Source: DATJPW01 sp963752855
GTDB taxonomy: Bacteria > Desulfobacterota > Desulfomonilia > Desulfomonilales > Desulfomonilaceae
Reading direction: 5' to 3'
Assembly: GCA_963752855.1 (NCBI GenBank)
Contig: CAVVZX010000042.1
Span: forward strand, 1 to 64,000
Length of the DNA stretch: 64,000 bases
Shown here piece after piece: positions 34,815-44,518 of this stretch. The translations under genes were made by a program, and so were the position numbers. Every line of letters starts with the position of its first letter. Within the stretch, counting starts at the first letter, position 1. Under the pieces are notes generated by a model. The model was not told the origin of the DNA and did not search any database. It worked only from the letters and a program-made list of their open reading frames with translations.

Positions 34815-35133
34815 GGGGGCCTCCTGTTTGAAAGAGCGTATAATCTTCATAATACAGATGCACGGCGGAAGAAAAGAATTCTTGCGCCCGGATCAAAAAA
34901 CATCGGCCAAACATATAAATTCGTCGCGGGGGCGAACCGTGACATATCGTGGACGAATTAGGCATGATTTTGCTCTTCTCAGGATATCCATCCTGAACTG
35001 ATTTTTCTAGGACCGACGAAAAGTGACAGCCCGGAATGAAAGTGGTATCGAACTCAGTATATAATCAATCGGGGGCAATAGAGCAATTATCCACAACCCA
35101 AGGTTCAAATGGTGAGGGCTCGATTTTTTGGTC

Positions 35134-35162
35134 TTGACTTGCTCAACGTTGAGGCTGATACT
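35134..35162 (+). promoter_or_regulatory. Candidate promoter for the cobalamin operon
   Basis: TTGACT at 35134-35139 and GATACT at 35157-35162 are separated by 17 bases. The pair lies just before the cobalamin riboswitch, where the leader transcript must begin. The stretch from the FmdB gene start to here holds no gene. Confidence 0.6.
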
Positions 35163-35167
35163 GTAAC

Positions 35168-35340
35168 CAATAATTCGCAATAGGGAAAGTGACGAGTAGT
35201 CCCTATGGGACGTAAGGGAAAGCGGTGAAAATCCGCTGCGGACCCGCCGCCGTGATCGGGTACGAAAGCCGCGAAGCCACTGTCGTTATTGATGGGAAGG
35301 GCGGCCGGAGGACGACCCGAGAGCCGGAAGACCTGCTCGC
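35168..35340 (+). ncRNA. Cobalamin (AdoCbl-type) riboswitch
   Basis: The conserved elements occur in order: AGGGAAA, GCGGTGAAAATCCGC (the B12-box region), GCGGACCCGCC, GTGATCGGG, GAAGCCACTG, GGGAAGG and GAGCCGGAAGACCTGC. These are the diagnostic motifs of class-I cobalamin riboswitches. A transcription terminator follows at 35404, so the switch probably turns off the downstream biosynthesis and cobalt-uptake operon when adenosylcobalamin is abundant. Exact ends are approximate. Confidence 0.95.
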
Positions 35341-35403
35341 ACTCAAGAAAGAGTCACGCTCTTCGTGGATCGGGAGCTTGGCAAAAGGGATGAAAAACGG
35401 TAT

Positions 35404-35429
35404 CCCCGGGTGATTGCCCGGGGTTTTTT
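35404..35429 (+). terminator. Riboswitch-controlled intrinsic terminator
   Basis: CCCCGGG (35404-35410) pairs with CCCGGGG (35417-35423) around a 6-base loop and is followed by six T (35424-35429). It lies between the riboswitch and cobU and is the likely expression platform. Confidence 0.85.
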
Positions 35430-35562
35430 GCTTTTCCGGACGTTTTTGCCTCTCGCATTTGTCAAGTCTTCCTGCCAGGACAGCGAAATACCTTTCGATC
35501 CTAATGCTATCTTTATTCTTGTTTTAGTAACGCACATTACGTACGGAACAATAGGCCGGAGC

Positions 35563-36114
35563 ATGGCTCAATTGGTTCTTATCACAGGCGGAACGAGAAG
35601 CGGTAAGAGCGAATACGCGAGGATCTCCGCTGAAGCCCTTCCCGGTCCGCGCGCCTTTATTGCCACTTGTCTTGCCATCGACGATGAAATGCGGGAGCGC
35701 ATCAGGAAACACCAACAGTCTAGGCTAAAGTCCTCTTGGGAAACCATCGAGGAACCTTTTGAACTTGTGGCGACTCTGCGAGATAACGCACAATTCAACG
35801 TTTATCTAATAGATTGCCTTACATTATGGTTGAACAACCTGATGTACAGGGCTCGAGAACAAGGCCAAACATTATCCGAAGAACAAGCGACCGCAATGGC
35901 TGAAGAACTGGTCGAAGCATGCTCCGCTGTTACGGGCTCGGTGATCTTGGTAACTAATGAGGTTGGCTTAGGGATCGTGCCCGAAAATCAAGATGCGCGG
36001 CTTTTTCGAGATTTAATGGGGTCATGTAACCAGGTCATTGCTCGCGCGGCTGACGAAGTAGCGCTTGTAGCCTGCGGCTTGCCCCTGAAACTCAAGGACG
36101 GAGGTATTCTTTGA
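35563..36114 (+). CDS. cobU: Adenosylcobinamide kinase / adenosylcobinamide-phosphate guanylyltransferase
   Basis: CobU phosphorylates adenosylcobinamide and then attaches GMP to form AdoCbi-GDP during nucleotide-loop assembly. From the ATG at 35563 the protein has 183 residues with the P-loop GGTRSGKSEYA (residues 9-19), the active-site His region KHQQSRLKSSWETIEEP, LIDCLTLWLNNLM and VTNEVGLGIVPEN, all typical. The frame is open upstream to 35365, but that part overlaps the terminator and is not conserved. The stop overlaps the cobT start (ATG-type coupling region 36111-36114). Confidence 0.93.
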   Translation: MAQLVLITGGTRSGKSEYARISAEALPGPRAFIATCLAIDDEMRERIRKHQQSRLKSSWETIEEPFELVATLRDNAQFNVYLIDCLTLWLNNLMYRAREQGQTLSEEQATAMAEELVEACSAVTGSVILVTNEVGLGIVPENQDARLFRDLMGSCNQVIARAADEVALVACGLPLKLKDGGIL

Positions 36115-37183
36115 CTGTTTTGGACGATACTATTAAACGCATTGCGCCACAGGACCGCTCTTTTCGAGAAAAGGCCAAAGAGCGATTGGATCAACTGACC
36201 ATGCCCTATTGGGCGCTCGGCAGGCTGATGGATCTATCCATGGATCTGGCCGGGATCACCCGCTCACTTCGACCTCCTGTGGACAAGCGGGTTGTAGTGG
36301 TCATGGCAGGGGACCACGGTGTGGTCGGGGAAGGCGTGACCCTGTATCCTCAAGAGGTAACACGCCAGATGGTCTTGAACTTCCTTAACGGCGGAGCTGG
36401 GATCAATGCCATCGCCCGAGTCAGCGGAGCAAAGGTGATAGTGGTTAACATGGGAGTTATGGGTGATTTCACCGAGCTCGGCGAAGACATTAACAGAGGC
36501 ATCCTGATCTCAAGACCAATAAGGAGTTGTACCTGACAACATTGCTGCGGGACCGGCAATGAGCCGAGGACGAAGCAATTCAATCATTGGAAACCGGTAT
36601 CGATATTGCCATGCAACTCGGCCCTTCTTTCGATCTCTTTGCGACCGGAGACATGGGTATAGGAAATACAACTCCCAGCAGCGCGATCGTGGCGGCATTC
36701 ACGGGAGCGTCCCCCGCGGAGGTGACCGGGCACGGAACGGGAATAGATAAAGAAACCTTTTCTCGCAAGGTCTCGGTCGTGGAGAAAATTCTGGCGACAA
36801 ACAGCCCTGATCGCTCCGACGGCATTGATGTTCTCTCCAAAGTGGGAGGATTCGAGATCGGAGGCTTGGCAGGCTTGATCCTGGGCGTAGCCGCAATGCG
36901 AAAACCGGTGTTGATCGACGGGTTCATCTCCACGGCAGCGGCCCTGATCGCCCACAGCGTTGCGCCAAATTCCGCGGAGTATATGATAGCTTCACACAGA
37001 AGTGTGGAACAAGGCCATAGAGTGGCTCTCGATCATCTCGGCAAGCGCCCTCTTCTGGACCTGGATCTCAGACTGGGAGAAGGAACTGGAGCGGCGCTGG
37101 CCATGCCAATCGTTGAGGCTGCGGTCAGGATCTTGACCGAGATGGCTACTTTTGAGGAAGCATCTGTTTCACAGGCTGAATAG
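36111..37183 (+). CDS. cobT: Nicotinate-nucleotide--dimethylbenzimidazole phosphoribosyltransferase, two frame breaks
   Basis: CobT makes alpha-ribazole phosphate for the lower ligand of cobalamin. Frame 1 of the gene (36111 to about 36534) carries VVMAGDHGVVGEGVTLYPQEVT and NGGAGINAIAR; a short middle piece (about 36535-36567) encodes DNIAAGPAMSR; the third piece (to 37183) encodes DEAIQSLETGIDIA, GDMGIGNTTPSSAI and GGFEIGGLAGLILG. Together these are a complete CobT of about 357 residues. Each of the two breaks disappears when one base is removed, near 36534 and 36568. As the gene sits in a complete operon for this pathway, I favour read errors over true loss. Confidence 0.85.
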
Positions 37184-37187
37184 AACT

Positions 37188-39761
37188 ATGGAAACCCACA
37201 AACATGGCGGGAACCTGACGCGACTGTCTCGAATTTCGGGCCTTCCCGAAGACGAGATTCTCGATTTCTCGGCGAATATTAATCCTCTGGGTTTGCCGGA
37301 GTGGTTTCGGTCCGTGGTCAGCGCTTCGCTTTCCAAAATCGTTCACTATCCCGATCCGGATTGCGCCGAGCTTGTTGAGGCGGTTGCAGCCAAATATGAA
37401 GTCAGTCACGATCAGGTTATCGTGGGGAACGGTTCCACTGAGATTCTCCATCTGATCCCCAGGGCCTTACAGGCTGAACGTGCGCTCATACCGGCGCCTT
37501 CGTATGCGGACTATGCGTCGAGTTCAGTCGCTGCCGGCCTTGAAATCGAGACTTTTTTGTTGCAGGAAAGTAATGGGTTCCGCCTGGATTTATCTGCCCT
37601 CGCCAAACAATTGCGAGGACGAGAAATCGTCTTTCTTTGTCAGCCTAATAATCCGACGGGCTTGCTTTTCGATGCGGATGAGCTGCGACGAACGGCATCA
37701 GCAAATCCCTCCACCATTTTTGTGATTGATGAGGCTTTTGGTCCGTTCGTTCAGGATCTGGACAGCTTGACTCGAAATCGACCCGAAAATGTCATCGTCC
37801 TCCTCTCATTGACAAAGATCTATGCGATTCCCGGCTTGCGCCTCGGCTGCGCGATTGCGGATCGGGAGATCATAAACTCGCTTCGAAGGATCCAGCCTTC
37901 CTGGTCGGTGAGCGCTATCGCTCAGGCGGTAGGAATAGCCGCGCTGAAAGACACCGAATATGTCGCCGAAAGCCAACGGTACGTCGCGGAGCAACGGAGG
38001 ATACTGGCAGGGGAACTCGAATCCATTCCGGATATCACCGTGTTTCCCGGCGAGGCAAATTTTCTGCTCTTGCGCATAGACAGGAACGATCTGGATGCAA
38101 AGACACTGGCCGAGCGGATGTTGGCAGACAGGATCGCCATACGCGTCTGCGACAACTTCGTTGGACTGGATCATCGGTTCTTCCGAGTGGCAGTCAGGAC
38201 TGCGGACGAAAACATTCGATTCTGCGAATCACTCAGATCGGCAATGGGGCTTGCCCGAAACAAAAGAAGTAGAAGCAAGAAGCCCGCTCTTATGTTTCAA
38301 GGTTGCTCCTCGAACGCCGGTAAGAGTGTTTTGACCGCTGCCATGGGACGCATTTTGCTACAGGACGGGTACCGTGTGGCCCCATTCAAGGCTCAGAACA
38401 TGTCCTTGAATTCGTTCGTCACCCGCTCCGGCGACGAGATGGGTCGGGCGCAGGTGGTCCAGGCGCAGGCTTGCCGTTTGGAGCCTGACGTGAGGATGAA
38501 TCCGATCTTGCTCAAGCCCAATACCGATACCGGCAGTCAGGTCATCGTTATGGGAAAGCCTGTAGCTAATATGGATGTCAACGAATATGTCCTTTACAAG
38601 CCGAAAGCTTTTGAAGCAGCCAAAGAGGCTTATGATTCGCTCGCCCGCGAATTCGATATATTGTTGCTTGAAGGCGCGGGCAGCCCAGCTGAGGTAAACC
38701 TCAAGCGTCACGACATCGTCAATATGCAAATGGCGCGGTACGCGGGCGCTCCTGTGTTGCTGGTGGGAGACATAGACCGGGGCGGCGTTTTCGCCTCTTT
38801 CATCGGCACGATGGAGTTGCTGGCGGAATGGGAACGGGAGCTAGTATCCGGTTTTGTAATTAATCGCTTTCGCGGCAATAAGGACCTGCTCCACGATGCG
38901 CTCGAATTCACGTTGCGGTATACGGGCCGACCTGTGCTGGGTGTGGTTCCTCATTTTCACGATCTTGGACTACCTGAGGAGGATTCAGTAAGCTTCAAGG
39001 CCGGTATGTTCGATGAGAATCGCGAGGATTCGGATTGTGTGGAAATCGCAGTGGTGGACCTTCCTCATATTTCGAATTTCACCGATTTTGACGCTTTCCG
39101 CATCGAACGCGATGTCCGGCTGAAAATAATTCGACACGCCGATGACCTCAATCGACCTGACGTGGTAATTCTCCCCGGTAGCAAAAACGTGATCGGTGAT
39201 TTGGAATATCTGAGAGGCAATGGGATTGCCGCCAAAATCGAAGCCTTGGCTAACAACGGCAACACGGAGGTTATAGGAATTTGCGGCGGCTTTCAGATGA
39301 TCGGTTCGGCCATTGCTGACCCGCATGGGTTGGAATCCGACCGCAAGGCTATTCCAGCGCTGGGCTTCTTGAAACTAACAACCGTGCTGGCCTCTGAGAA
39401 GACTTTGACCCGCGTCAGCGCCGATCATTTGGAATCCGGTCTGGCGGTCCATGGATACGAAATACATCATGGCCAAAGCGAGTCCTCGGAATTGGGGCCA
39501 TTAGTGAAAAAGCAAGACGGATCGTTCGATGGCGCAATATCTGCTGAGGGAAAGATCTGGGGCACGTACCTCCACGGCATTTTCGATGCGGATGAATTTC
39601 GCCGATGGTTTATTGACCGCCTTCGCCGTCGTCGAGGACTACCCGCGATTAGTGAGGTACGTTCGAAATACGATTTGGAACCCGCGCTTGACCGATTAGC
39701 CGATGCGGTCCGTCAGAGTCTTGACATGAATCAAATTTACAAGATCCTGGGAATTGCATGA
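37188..39761 (+). CDS. cobD-cobQ: Fused L-threonine-phosphate decarboxylase (CobD) and cobyric acid synthase (CobQ)
   Basis: One uninterrupted frame of 857 residues joins two cobalamin enzymes. Residues 1 to about 360 are a PLP class I/II aminotransferase-fold CobD: FSANINPLGLP, YPDPDCAELVEAVA, NGSTEILHLIPRA, FLCQPNNPTGLL, and the lysine region LLSLTKIYAIPGLRLGCAI. Residues from about 378 are CobQ: MFQGCSSNAGKSVLTAAMGRIL (synthetase P-loop-like), APFKAQNMSLNSF, GDIDRGGVFAS, and the glutamine-amidotransferase Cys in IGICGGFQMIG. The first makes aminopropanol phosphate and the second amidates adenosylcobyrinic acid a,c-diamide; neither uses the other's product directly, although both feed CbiB. 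The start at 37188 follows cobT by four bases; an in-frame start at 37152 exists. Confidence 0.93.
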   Translation: METHKHGGNLTRLSRISGLPEDEILDFSANINPLGLPEWFRSVVSASLSKIVHYPDPDCAELVEAVAAKYEVSHDQVIVGNGSTEILHLIPRALQAERALIPAPSYADYASSSVAAGLEIETFLLQESNGFRLDLSALAKQLRGREIVFLCQPNNPTGLLFDADELRRTASANPSTIFVIDEAFGPFVQDLDSLTRNRPENVIVLLSLTKIYAIPGLRLGCAIADREIINSLRRIQPSWSVSAIAQAVGIAALKDTEYVAESQRYVAEQRRILAGELESIPDITVFPGEANFLLLRIDRNDLDAKTLAERMLADRIAIRVCDNFVGLDHRFFRVAVRTADENIRFCESLRSAMGLARNKRSRSKKPALMFQGCSSNAGKSVLTAAMGRILLQDGYRVAPFKAQNMSLNSFVTRSGDEMGRAQVVQAQACRLEPDVRMNPILLKPNTDTGSQVIVMGKPVANMDVNEYVLYKPKAFEAAKEAYDSLAREFDILLLEGAGSPAEVNLKRHDIVNMQMARYAGAPVLLVGDIDRGGVFASFIGTMELLAEWERELVSGFVINRFRGNKDLLHDALEFTLRYTGRPVLGVVPHFHDLGLPEEDSVSFKAGMFDENREDSDCVEIAVVDLPHISNFTDFDAFRIERDVRLKIIRHADDLNRPDVVILPGSKNVIGDLEYLRGNGIAAKIEALANNGNTEVIGICGGFQMIGSAIADPHGLESDRKAIPALGFLKLTTVLASEKTLTRVSADHLESGLAVHGYEIHHGQSESSELGPLVKKQDGSFDGAISAEGKIWGTYLHGIFDADEFRRWFIDRLRRRRGLPAISEVRSKYDLEPALDRLADAVRQSLDMNQIYKILGIA

Positions 39762-40717
39762 GCCTGGAGAGCCAGATTCTGATAGCAGTGGCCCTGGATC
39801 TTATAATCGGCGACCCGCGATGGTTTCCGCATCCGGTCAAGCTCATGGGAAAGTTGGCAATGGCCCTGGAGCCGCGTTTTCGGGCCATTATCAAGGGCCC
39901 GCGCGTCGCCGGAATTGTCGCCGCTTTAACGGTAATAGCTACTACTGTGATTTGCGTCGCGGCTCTCGTGGTTTCATTCAGATCCATACATCCGGTGGCC
40001 GGCGATTTGATGTCGATTTTTTTGATTTATTCCGGCATAGCCGCGCGTGACATGGTAGATCACAGCAAGAAAGTGTACGAAGCCCTAAAAGAAGGAGCGC
40101 TGGAAGAGGCCAGGCGCGGGGTCGCCATGATTTGCGGACGCGATACCGATCAACTGGACGACGCCGGAATCGTGCGGGCCACAATTGAGAGCGTGGCTGA
40201 AAATGCCGCGGACGGTGTTATTTCGCCTTTGTTCTACGCTGTTATTGGAGGACCGATAGCCATTATGGCTTACAAAGCCGTCAACACGTTGGATTCGACA
40301 TTTGGTTACAAAAATCCGACATATCGCGAATTCGGCTGGTTCTCCGCGAGACTGGATGACGTGGCCAATTTTATCCCCGCGCGGCTCACAGGGGTTCTAA
40401 TTCCGGTGGCCGCGTTCATTCTGAATTTGAATGCATCCCAGTCTTATCAGATGTTCGCGCGTGATCGCCTCCGTCACCCAAGTCCCAACGCAGGCCAAGC
40501 AGAGGCTGCAATGGCAGGGGCATTAGGAATTCAACTCGGGGGTCTGAGTTATTACGGTGGAGAACCGTCAAATAAGCCGACGCTCGGTGAGCCGTTGACC
40601 GCGCCAAAGCCGGGGCACATTCGTGACGCCAACCGGCTGCTGTTGGTGACTTCCGGTCTGGCATTGGCGTTGTTCTTGGGAATCAGGTTTGCGCTCACGC
40701 GCGAATTTGGCCTTTAA
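39758..40717 (+). CDS. cbiB: Adenosylcobinamide-phosphate synthase
   Basis: CbiB joins (R)-1-amino-2-propanol phosphate to adenosylcobyric acid. The 319-residue integral membrane protein shows IIGDPRWFPHPVKLMG, RDMVDHSKKVYEAL, ATIESVAENAADGVISPLFYAVIGGPIAI, KAVNTLDSTFGYKN and SPNAGQAEAAMAGALGIQLGG, all family hallmarks. The ATG overlaps the preceding stop (ATGA at 39758), so it is translationally coupled to the CobD-CobQ fusion that supplies both of its substrates. Confidence 0.95.
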   Translation: MSLESQILIAVALDLIIGDPRWFPHPVKLMGKLAMALEPRFRAIIKGPRVAGIVAALTVIATTVICVAALVVSFRSIHPVAGDLMSIFLIYSGIAARDMVDHSKKVYEALKEGALEEARRGVAMICGRDTDQLDDAGIVRATIESVAENAADGVISPLFYAVIGGPIAIMAYKAVNTLDSTFGYKNPTYREFGWFSARLDDVANFIPARLTGVLIPVAAFILNLNASQSYQMFARDRLRHPSPNAGQAEAAMAGALGIQLGGLSYYGGEPSNKPTLGEPLTAPKPGHIRDANRLLLVTSGLALALFLGIRFALTREFGL

Positions 40718-40738
40718 TTAGACTGGCAGGAGTAGCGT

Positions 40739-42153
40739 TTGAAGGTTTCGTGCCCCAGAGTGATAATCGCCGGGACCGGCAGCGGTGTGGGAAAAACCTC
40801 GGTGACACTGGCTCTTATCGCCGCGCTCAAAAAGCGCGGTCTGCGCGTGCAGTCGTTCAAGGTCGGGCCTGATTATCTGGACCCGACATATCACAGTATC
40901 GCTTCGGGAAGGCCCTGTTACAATTTGGATGGATGGATGACCGGAGCGGATTATGTTCGTGAGCTGTTTGCAGATCGTGGCGCCACTGCTGACGTCGCTG
41001 TCATTGAAGGGGTGATGGGATTGTTCGATGGCAGCGATCCCGTTGGCCCTGAAGGAAGCACGGCTGAAATTGCGGAGTGGCTGAATGCCCCTATATTGTT
41101 GGTGGTGGACGCATACGGCGTGGCGCAGGAGCTTCGCCGCGGTGGTTAAAGGCTACACGGAATTCCAGCCGGAGCTGAATGTGGCGGGAGTTATCGCGAA
41201 CCATTGCGGTTCCGAGAAACATGGTTCCTGGCTTGGCGAATCGCTTTCCGCATTCGGTTTGCCCGGATTGGTGGGCGCTCTGCCCAGGGGATGCTTTCCC
41301 GAGCTGCCCAGCCGCCACCTTGGGTCTCATAACCGCGGACAGTCGGAATTTGCCCGACAGAGTCATTTCCGAGCTGGCAGACGCGCTGGAAAGGCACGTC
41401 GATGTGGATGCGATTTGGAATATAGCTCGAACAGCTCCAAGTCTCGACATAGAAGCTCCAAAGCAAAGAATTACCAACGGCGAAAAGCGAGTGCGCTTAG
41501 GTTTGGCTTTTGACGCGGCTTTTCATTTCTATTACCCGGACAATCTTGAAGCGTTGGAACAAGCAGGTTGCGAATTGATTCGCTTTTCGCCGCTTCATGA
41601 CGAATCATTGCCTGAAGCGCTGGACGCAATTTACATGGGGGGCGGATATCCCGAGGAAAATGCGGAGACACTTGCTTCAAACAAGAGAATGCTGGATTCG
41701 ATCCGGAGTTTCGCGGCATCCGGCAGGCCCGTTTATGCAGAGTGCGGCGGTTTGATGTACTTGGGCCAAGGAATCCAGCGCACGGATGGGAAACGCTTTG
41801 AGCTCGTGGGACTCGTGCCGGCATGGACCAGAATGCTGGACCGGCTGAAATCACTCGGATACGTGGAAGTGACGCTCGCTGAGGACTCTCTTTTCGGCAA
41901 ACGTGGAGCCAACTTCAGGGGTCACGAGTTCCATTACTCTGAGCTGTTGGAAGATCCTTCCGAACGCGACGGATGGCGAGCGGTTTATCGTATAACCCGT
42001 CGCCGCGTTGACGCGGTCGCAAGCGAAGGCTTTCAGTCCGGCAAGGCGCTGGCGAGCTATGTGCACGCGCATTTCGCCTCGAAACCGGAATTGGTGAATT
42101 ACTTTGTCTCCTTATGCGAGGCTGAGAAATCAAGGAGCCGTATGGATCTATGA
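40739..42153 (+). CDS. cbiA: Cobyrinate a,c-diamide synthase, two frame breaks
   Basis: CbiA amidates the a and c side chains of cobyrinic acid using glutamine and ATP. Part one (to about 41131) has the P-loop AGTGSGVGKTSVTLAL and VIEGVMGLFDG. Part two (about 41132-41322) has SFAAVVKGYTEFQPELNVAGVIAN and LPSRHLG. Part three (to 42153) has LITADSRNLPD, MGGGYPEENAETL, the amidotransferase Cys in YAECGGLMYLG and the His in GHEFHYSEL. Removing a single base near 41131 and another near 41322 restores one protein of about 470 residues, the normal size. The gene lies 21 bases after cbiB. Confidence 0.88.
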
Positions 42154-42171
42154 CTGACAATCCCAAAAGAG

Positions 42172-42852
42172 TTGATGCGCACGCATAGGCCAATCATATA
42201 CGGTCTTTATGATGAACCGATGACCGGTGAAGCTATAGAAGCCCGTTCTTTTGAAATAATCGAGAGAGAAGTCCCATCGCGCGCTTTCACGGCGGAGCAG
42301 TGGCCGGTGGTTCGCCGTATGCTCCACACCACCGCGGATTTCGGTCTGATGGACCAAATCAGGTTCTCGGCCGACGCGATAGTGGCCGCTCGTTCCTCTT
42401 TGAGGGCCGGGGCCCCGATTTTTGTGGACTCGAATATGATCCGCTCGGGCATTTCCCTGGCTCGGCTGAAGGCCGTGTGTGGAAAATACAACTCTCAAAG
42501 CCTAATATGCCATGTAGCGGATGATGACGTGGCGGATGCCGCGCGCGAGACCGGCCTCCCCAGATCGCTACACGCGGTCCGCAAAGCTAAACCCAGTCTC
42601 CAGGGCGGGATTGCGGTTTTCGGAAATGCGCCGGTGGCCCTGATGGAGCTTAGTCGATTCATAATGGAAGAATCGATACGTCCGGCCTTTGTCATAGCCA
42701 TGCCTGTGGGTTTTGTGCACGTGACGGAGAGCAAGGACGAGTTCATGGCTCTTGGCGTCCCATATGTCGCTGTCGCGGGTAGACGAGGTGGCAGCCCTTT
42801 GGCTGTCAGCGCTCTTCATGCTCTTTGCGCTCTGGCGATCGAAACGGAATAG
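42172..42852 (+). CDS. cbiC: Cobalt-precorrin-8 methylmutase
   Basis: CbiC/CobH moves the methyl group from C11 to C12 to form cobyrinic acid. The product of about 226 residues shows SFEIIEREVPSRAFTAEQWPVVRRMLHTTADF with the catalytic His, VDSNMIRSGIS, GNAPVALMEL, RPAFVIAMPVGFVHVTESKDEF, and a C-terminal GRRGGSPLAVSALHAL. The start is either TTG at 42172 or ATG at 42175. It lies 18 bases after cbiA. Confidence 0.93.
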   Translation: MMRTHRPIIYGLYDEPMTGEAIEARSFEIIEREVPSRAFTAEQWPVVRRMLHTTADFGLMDQIRFSADAIVAARSSLRAGAPIFVDSNMIRSGISLARLKAVCGKYNSQSLICHVADDDVADAARETGLPRSLHAVRKAKPSLQGGIAVFGNAPVALMELSRFIMEESIRPAFVIAMPVGFVHVTESKDEFMALGVPYVAVAGRRGGSPLAVSALHALCALAIETE

Positions 42853-42917
42853 ATGCTTTGTTCGATTGCCCGCGCTAAAATCTTTCGGAAATTTGGATCG
42901 GAAATTGGAGAAAGTGA

Positions 42918-43469
42918 ATGCATGAAAAATCCAAGAGGCAGGAGACCTACCTTCCAAACGGGACCGCCGTACAAGACGCTGTGATCCTTCTGGGCCACGG
43001 CAGCCGAGTGCCCGAAGCGGGAAAGAGCATGGAAAAGGTGGCCCTAGGGCTGAAAAGGAAATACGGATACGCCATAGTGGAAGTTTGCTACTTATCTCGA
43101 CTTGGGCCTCATTTCCCTGAGATATTCGAGAAGTGTGTGAAGCAGGGCGCTCATTGTGTCGTTATCATCCCCTATTTCTTGCATGAAGGTCTGCACATTG
43201 TTCTCGATATACCTTCCATGATTCAAAAGACGGCAGCCCGATTCCCTGGAGTAAGGGTGGTTTTGGGAAAGAACCTGGGTTTTGACGATGTCCTGGTGGA
43301 CCTGGTCGAAAAACGCATTGCCGATTCCAGGCAGAGTTGCGACGTTCGGGACATGACGCTCCCATCGAAGAACCAATACCCGGTGCCCGAGGGACAGTAC
43401 GAGTTTGTTCCCATGCCGCCCGAAGAGGCCGCCAAATTTATTGATTTAAACGAGGACGATCATTGCTAG
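42918..43469 (+). CDS. cbiX: Sirohydrochlorin cobaltochelatase, short CbiX type
   Basis: CbiX inserts cobalt into sirohydrochlorin, the entry step of the anaerobic route. The 183-residue product contains one chelatase domain: VILLGHGSRVPEAG with the first metal-binding His, CYLSRLGPHFPEI, and IIPYFLHEGLHIVLDIP with the second His region. A single short domain (CbiXS) is ancestral and probably works as a homodimer. A C-terminal extension of about 45 residues (MTLPSKNQYPVPEGQYEF...) goes beyond the minimal enzyme. Confidence 0.88.
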   Translation: MHEKSKRQETYLPNGTAVQDAVILLGHGSRVPEAGKSMEKVALGLKRKYGYAIVEVCYLSRLGPHFPEIFEKCVKQGAHCVVIIPYFLHEGLHIVLDIPSMIQKTAARFPGVRVVLGKNLGFDDVLVDLVEKRIADSRQSCDVRDMTLPSKNQYPVPEGQYEFVPMPPEEAAKFIDLNEDDHC

Positions 43470-43479
43470 GAGAAGTCTA

Positions 43480-44228
43480 ATGATGAGGAGACCCTCACAA
43501 GGCACGCTAGTGTTCGCTAGTGGCCGGCCTATTAGCTCTCGGTCCTGGCACGGCCCATGCCATGCACATTGCGGAAGGCATCCTTCCGCCGCTTTGGGCT
43601 CTTTTCTGGTTTGCTTTATCAGCGCCGTTCATGTTGATGGGGCTCCGAACTTTGCGCCTTGCGCAGCGCTCAGGAACCACAGTACAAGGCTCTTGTAGGA
43701 CTTATGGGAGCGGGAGTGTTCGTAATTTCGGCCATGCCGATCCCGGTTTTCACCGCGGGAACTTGTTCGCACCCGTGCGGTACCGGGATTGCCGCCATAC
43801 TGATCGGGCCTTCTGTGACGGTGGTGTTGGCAAGTATCGCTCTGACGCTTCAGGCGCTTTTTCTCGCCCATGGGGGCTTGACCACATTGGGGGCGAACAT
43901 TCTGACTATGGGAGTAGCCGGCGCGTTTACGGGCTATGGCGTCTTTGTTGTGGCTAAACGATTGGGAGCGCCCTGGATGGTGGCCGCGTTTCTGGCGGGC
44001 CTGTTGTCCGACTGGATCACGTACGGGGCGACTTCCTTGATTCTCGCGCTGGGACTGCATGGAGACGCGGCATTGGGAACGATGTTCGCGAGCATAGCAG
44101 TCGCATTCATTCCAACCCAAGTTCCTCTGGGCATCCTGGAGGGATTCATCGCTGCGGGCGCGTATCGTTTCGTCCTGAACCGCAGACCCGAATTTCTGGG
44201 GATGCTCGCCAAAGGCGGCGCCTTATGA
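43480..44228 (+). CDS. cbiM: Cobalt ECF transporter substrate-capture subunit CbiM, frame-broken
   Basis: CbiM is the integral membrane subunit that binds Co2+ through its N-terminal Met-His. The mature start HAMHIAEGILPPLWALFWFALSAPF is in one frame (43520 to about 43660). The rest, QEPQYKALVGLMGAGVFVISAMPIPVF...CSHPCGTGIAAILIGP...GGLTTLGANILTMGVAG, is in the next, ending at 44228. One extra base near 43660 explains this. A second break near 43508 would join an upstream ATG at 43480 (MMRRPSQGTLVFA) to a signal peptide; alternatively translation starts at a GTG at 43520. The following genes are cbiN-like, cbiQ and cbiO, completing the transporter. Confidence 0.85.
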
Positions 44229-44518
44229 AAAGAACTCTGATAGCCATTTTGATTCTCGTCGCCCTATGCGCATTCTTCTTTTCTCTTTGGATCAAAGCGG
44301 ACGCTGAATGGTCGGGGGTCGATAAATCCGTTGTAGAGAAGTTCGCCAAAGAAGCGGGCAGACCGCCGAGCGAGCCGCTGCTGAATACGGAGCGCGGCGA
44401 TATTTTGCTATTTCTGTTTTTGATCGCGGGCACGGCTGGGGGATTTGTCGGAGGCTTCTACTTTAGACAACTGTTTCCACCTAAGCCTGTGGGCGACAGC
44501 AGGCAACCAGATGTTTGA
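44225..44518 (+). CDS. CbiN-like small subunit of the cobalt transporter
   Basis: This 97-residue protein has two membrane helices (IAILILVALCAFFFSLWI and ILLFLFLIAGTAGGFVGGFYF) flanking a short extracytoplasmic loop, the topology of CbiN or of PDGLE-type substitutes. CbiN is needed to load cobalt into CbiM. Sequence identity to classic CbiN is not obvious by eye, so the call rests on topology and position: its ATG overlaps the cbiM stop, and cbiQ begins eight bases before its end. Confidence 0.7.
   Translation: MKRTLIAILILVALCAFFFSLWIKADAEWSGVDKSVVEKFAKEAGRPPSEPLLNTERGDILLFLFLIAGTAGGFVGGFYFRQLFPPKPVGDSRQPDV

Noticed and set aside
35365..35562. N-terminal extension of cobU
   Set aside because: The frame is open but runs through the riboswitch terminator and is not protein-like; the P-loop start at 35563 fits the family.
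36530..36570. Programmed ribosomal frameshifting in cobT, cbiA and others
   Set aside because: No slippery heptamer with a downstream structure recurs at the sites, the breaks fall at different places in many unrelated genes, and most are of the extra-base type, which points to sequence errors.
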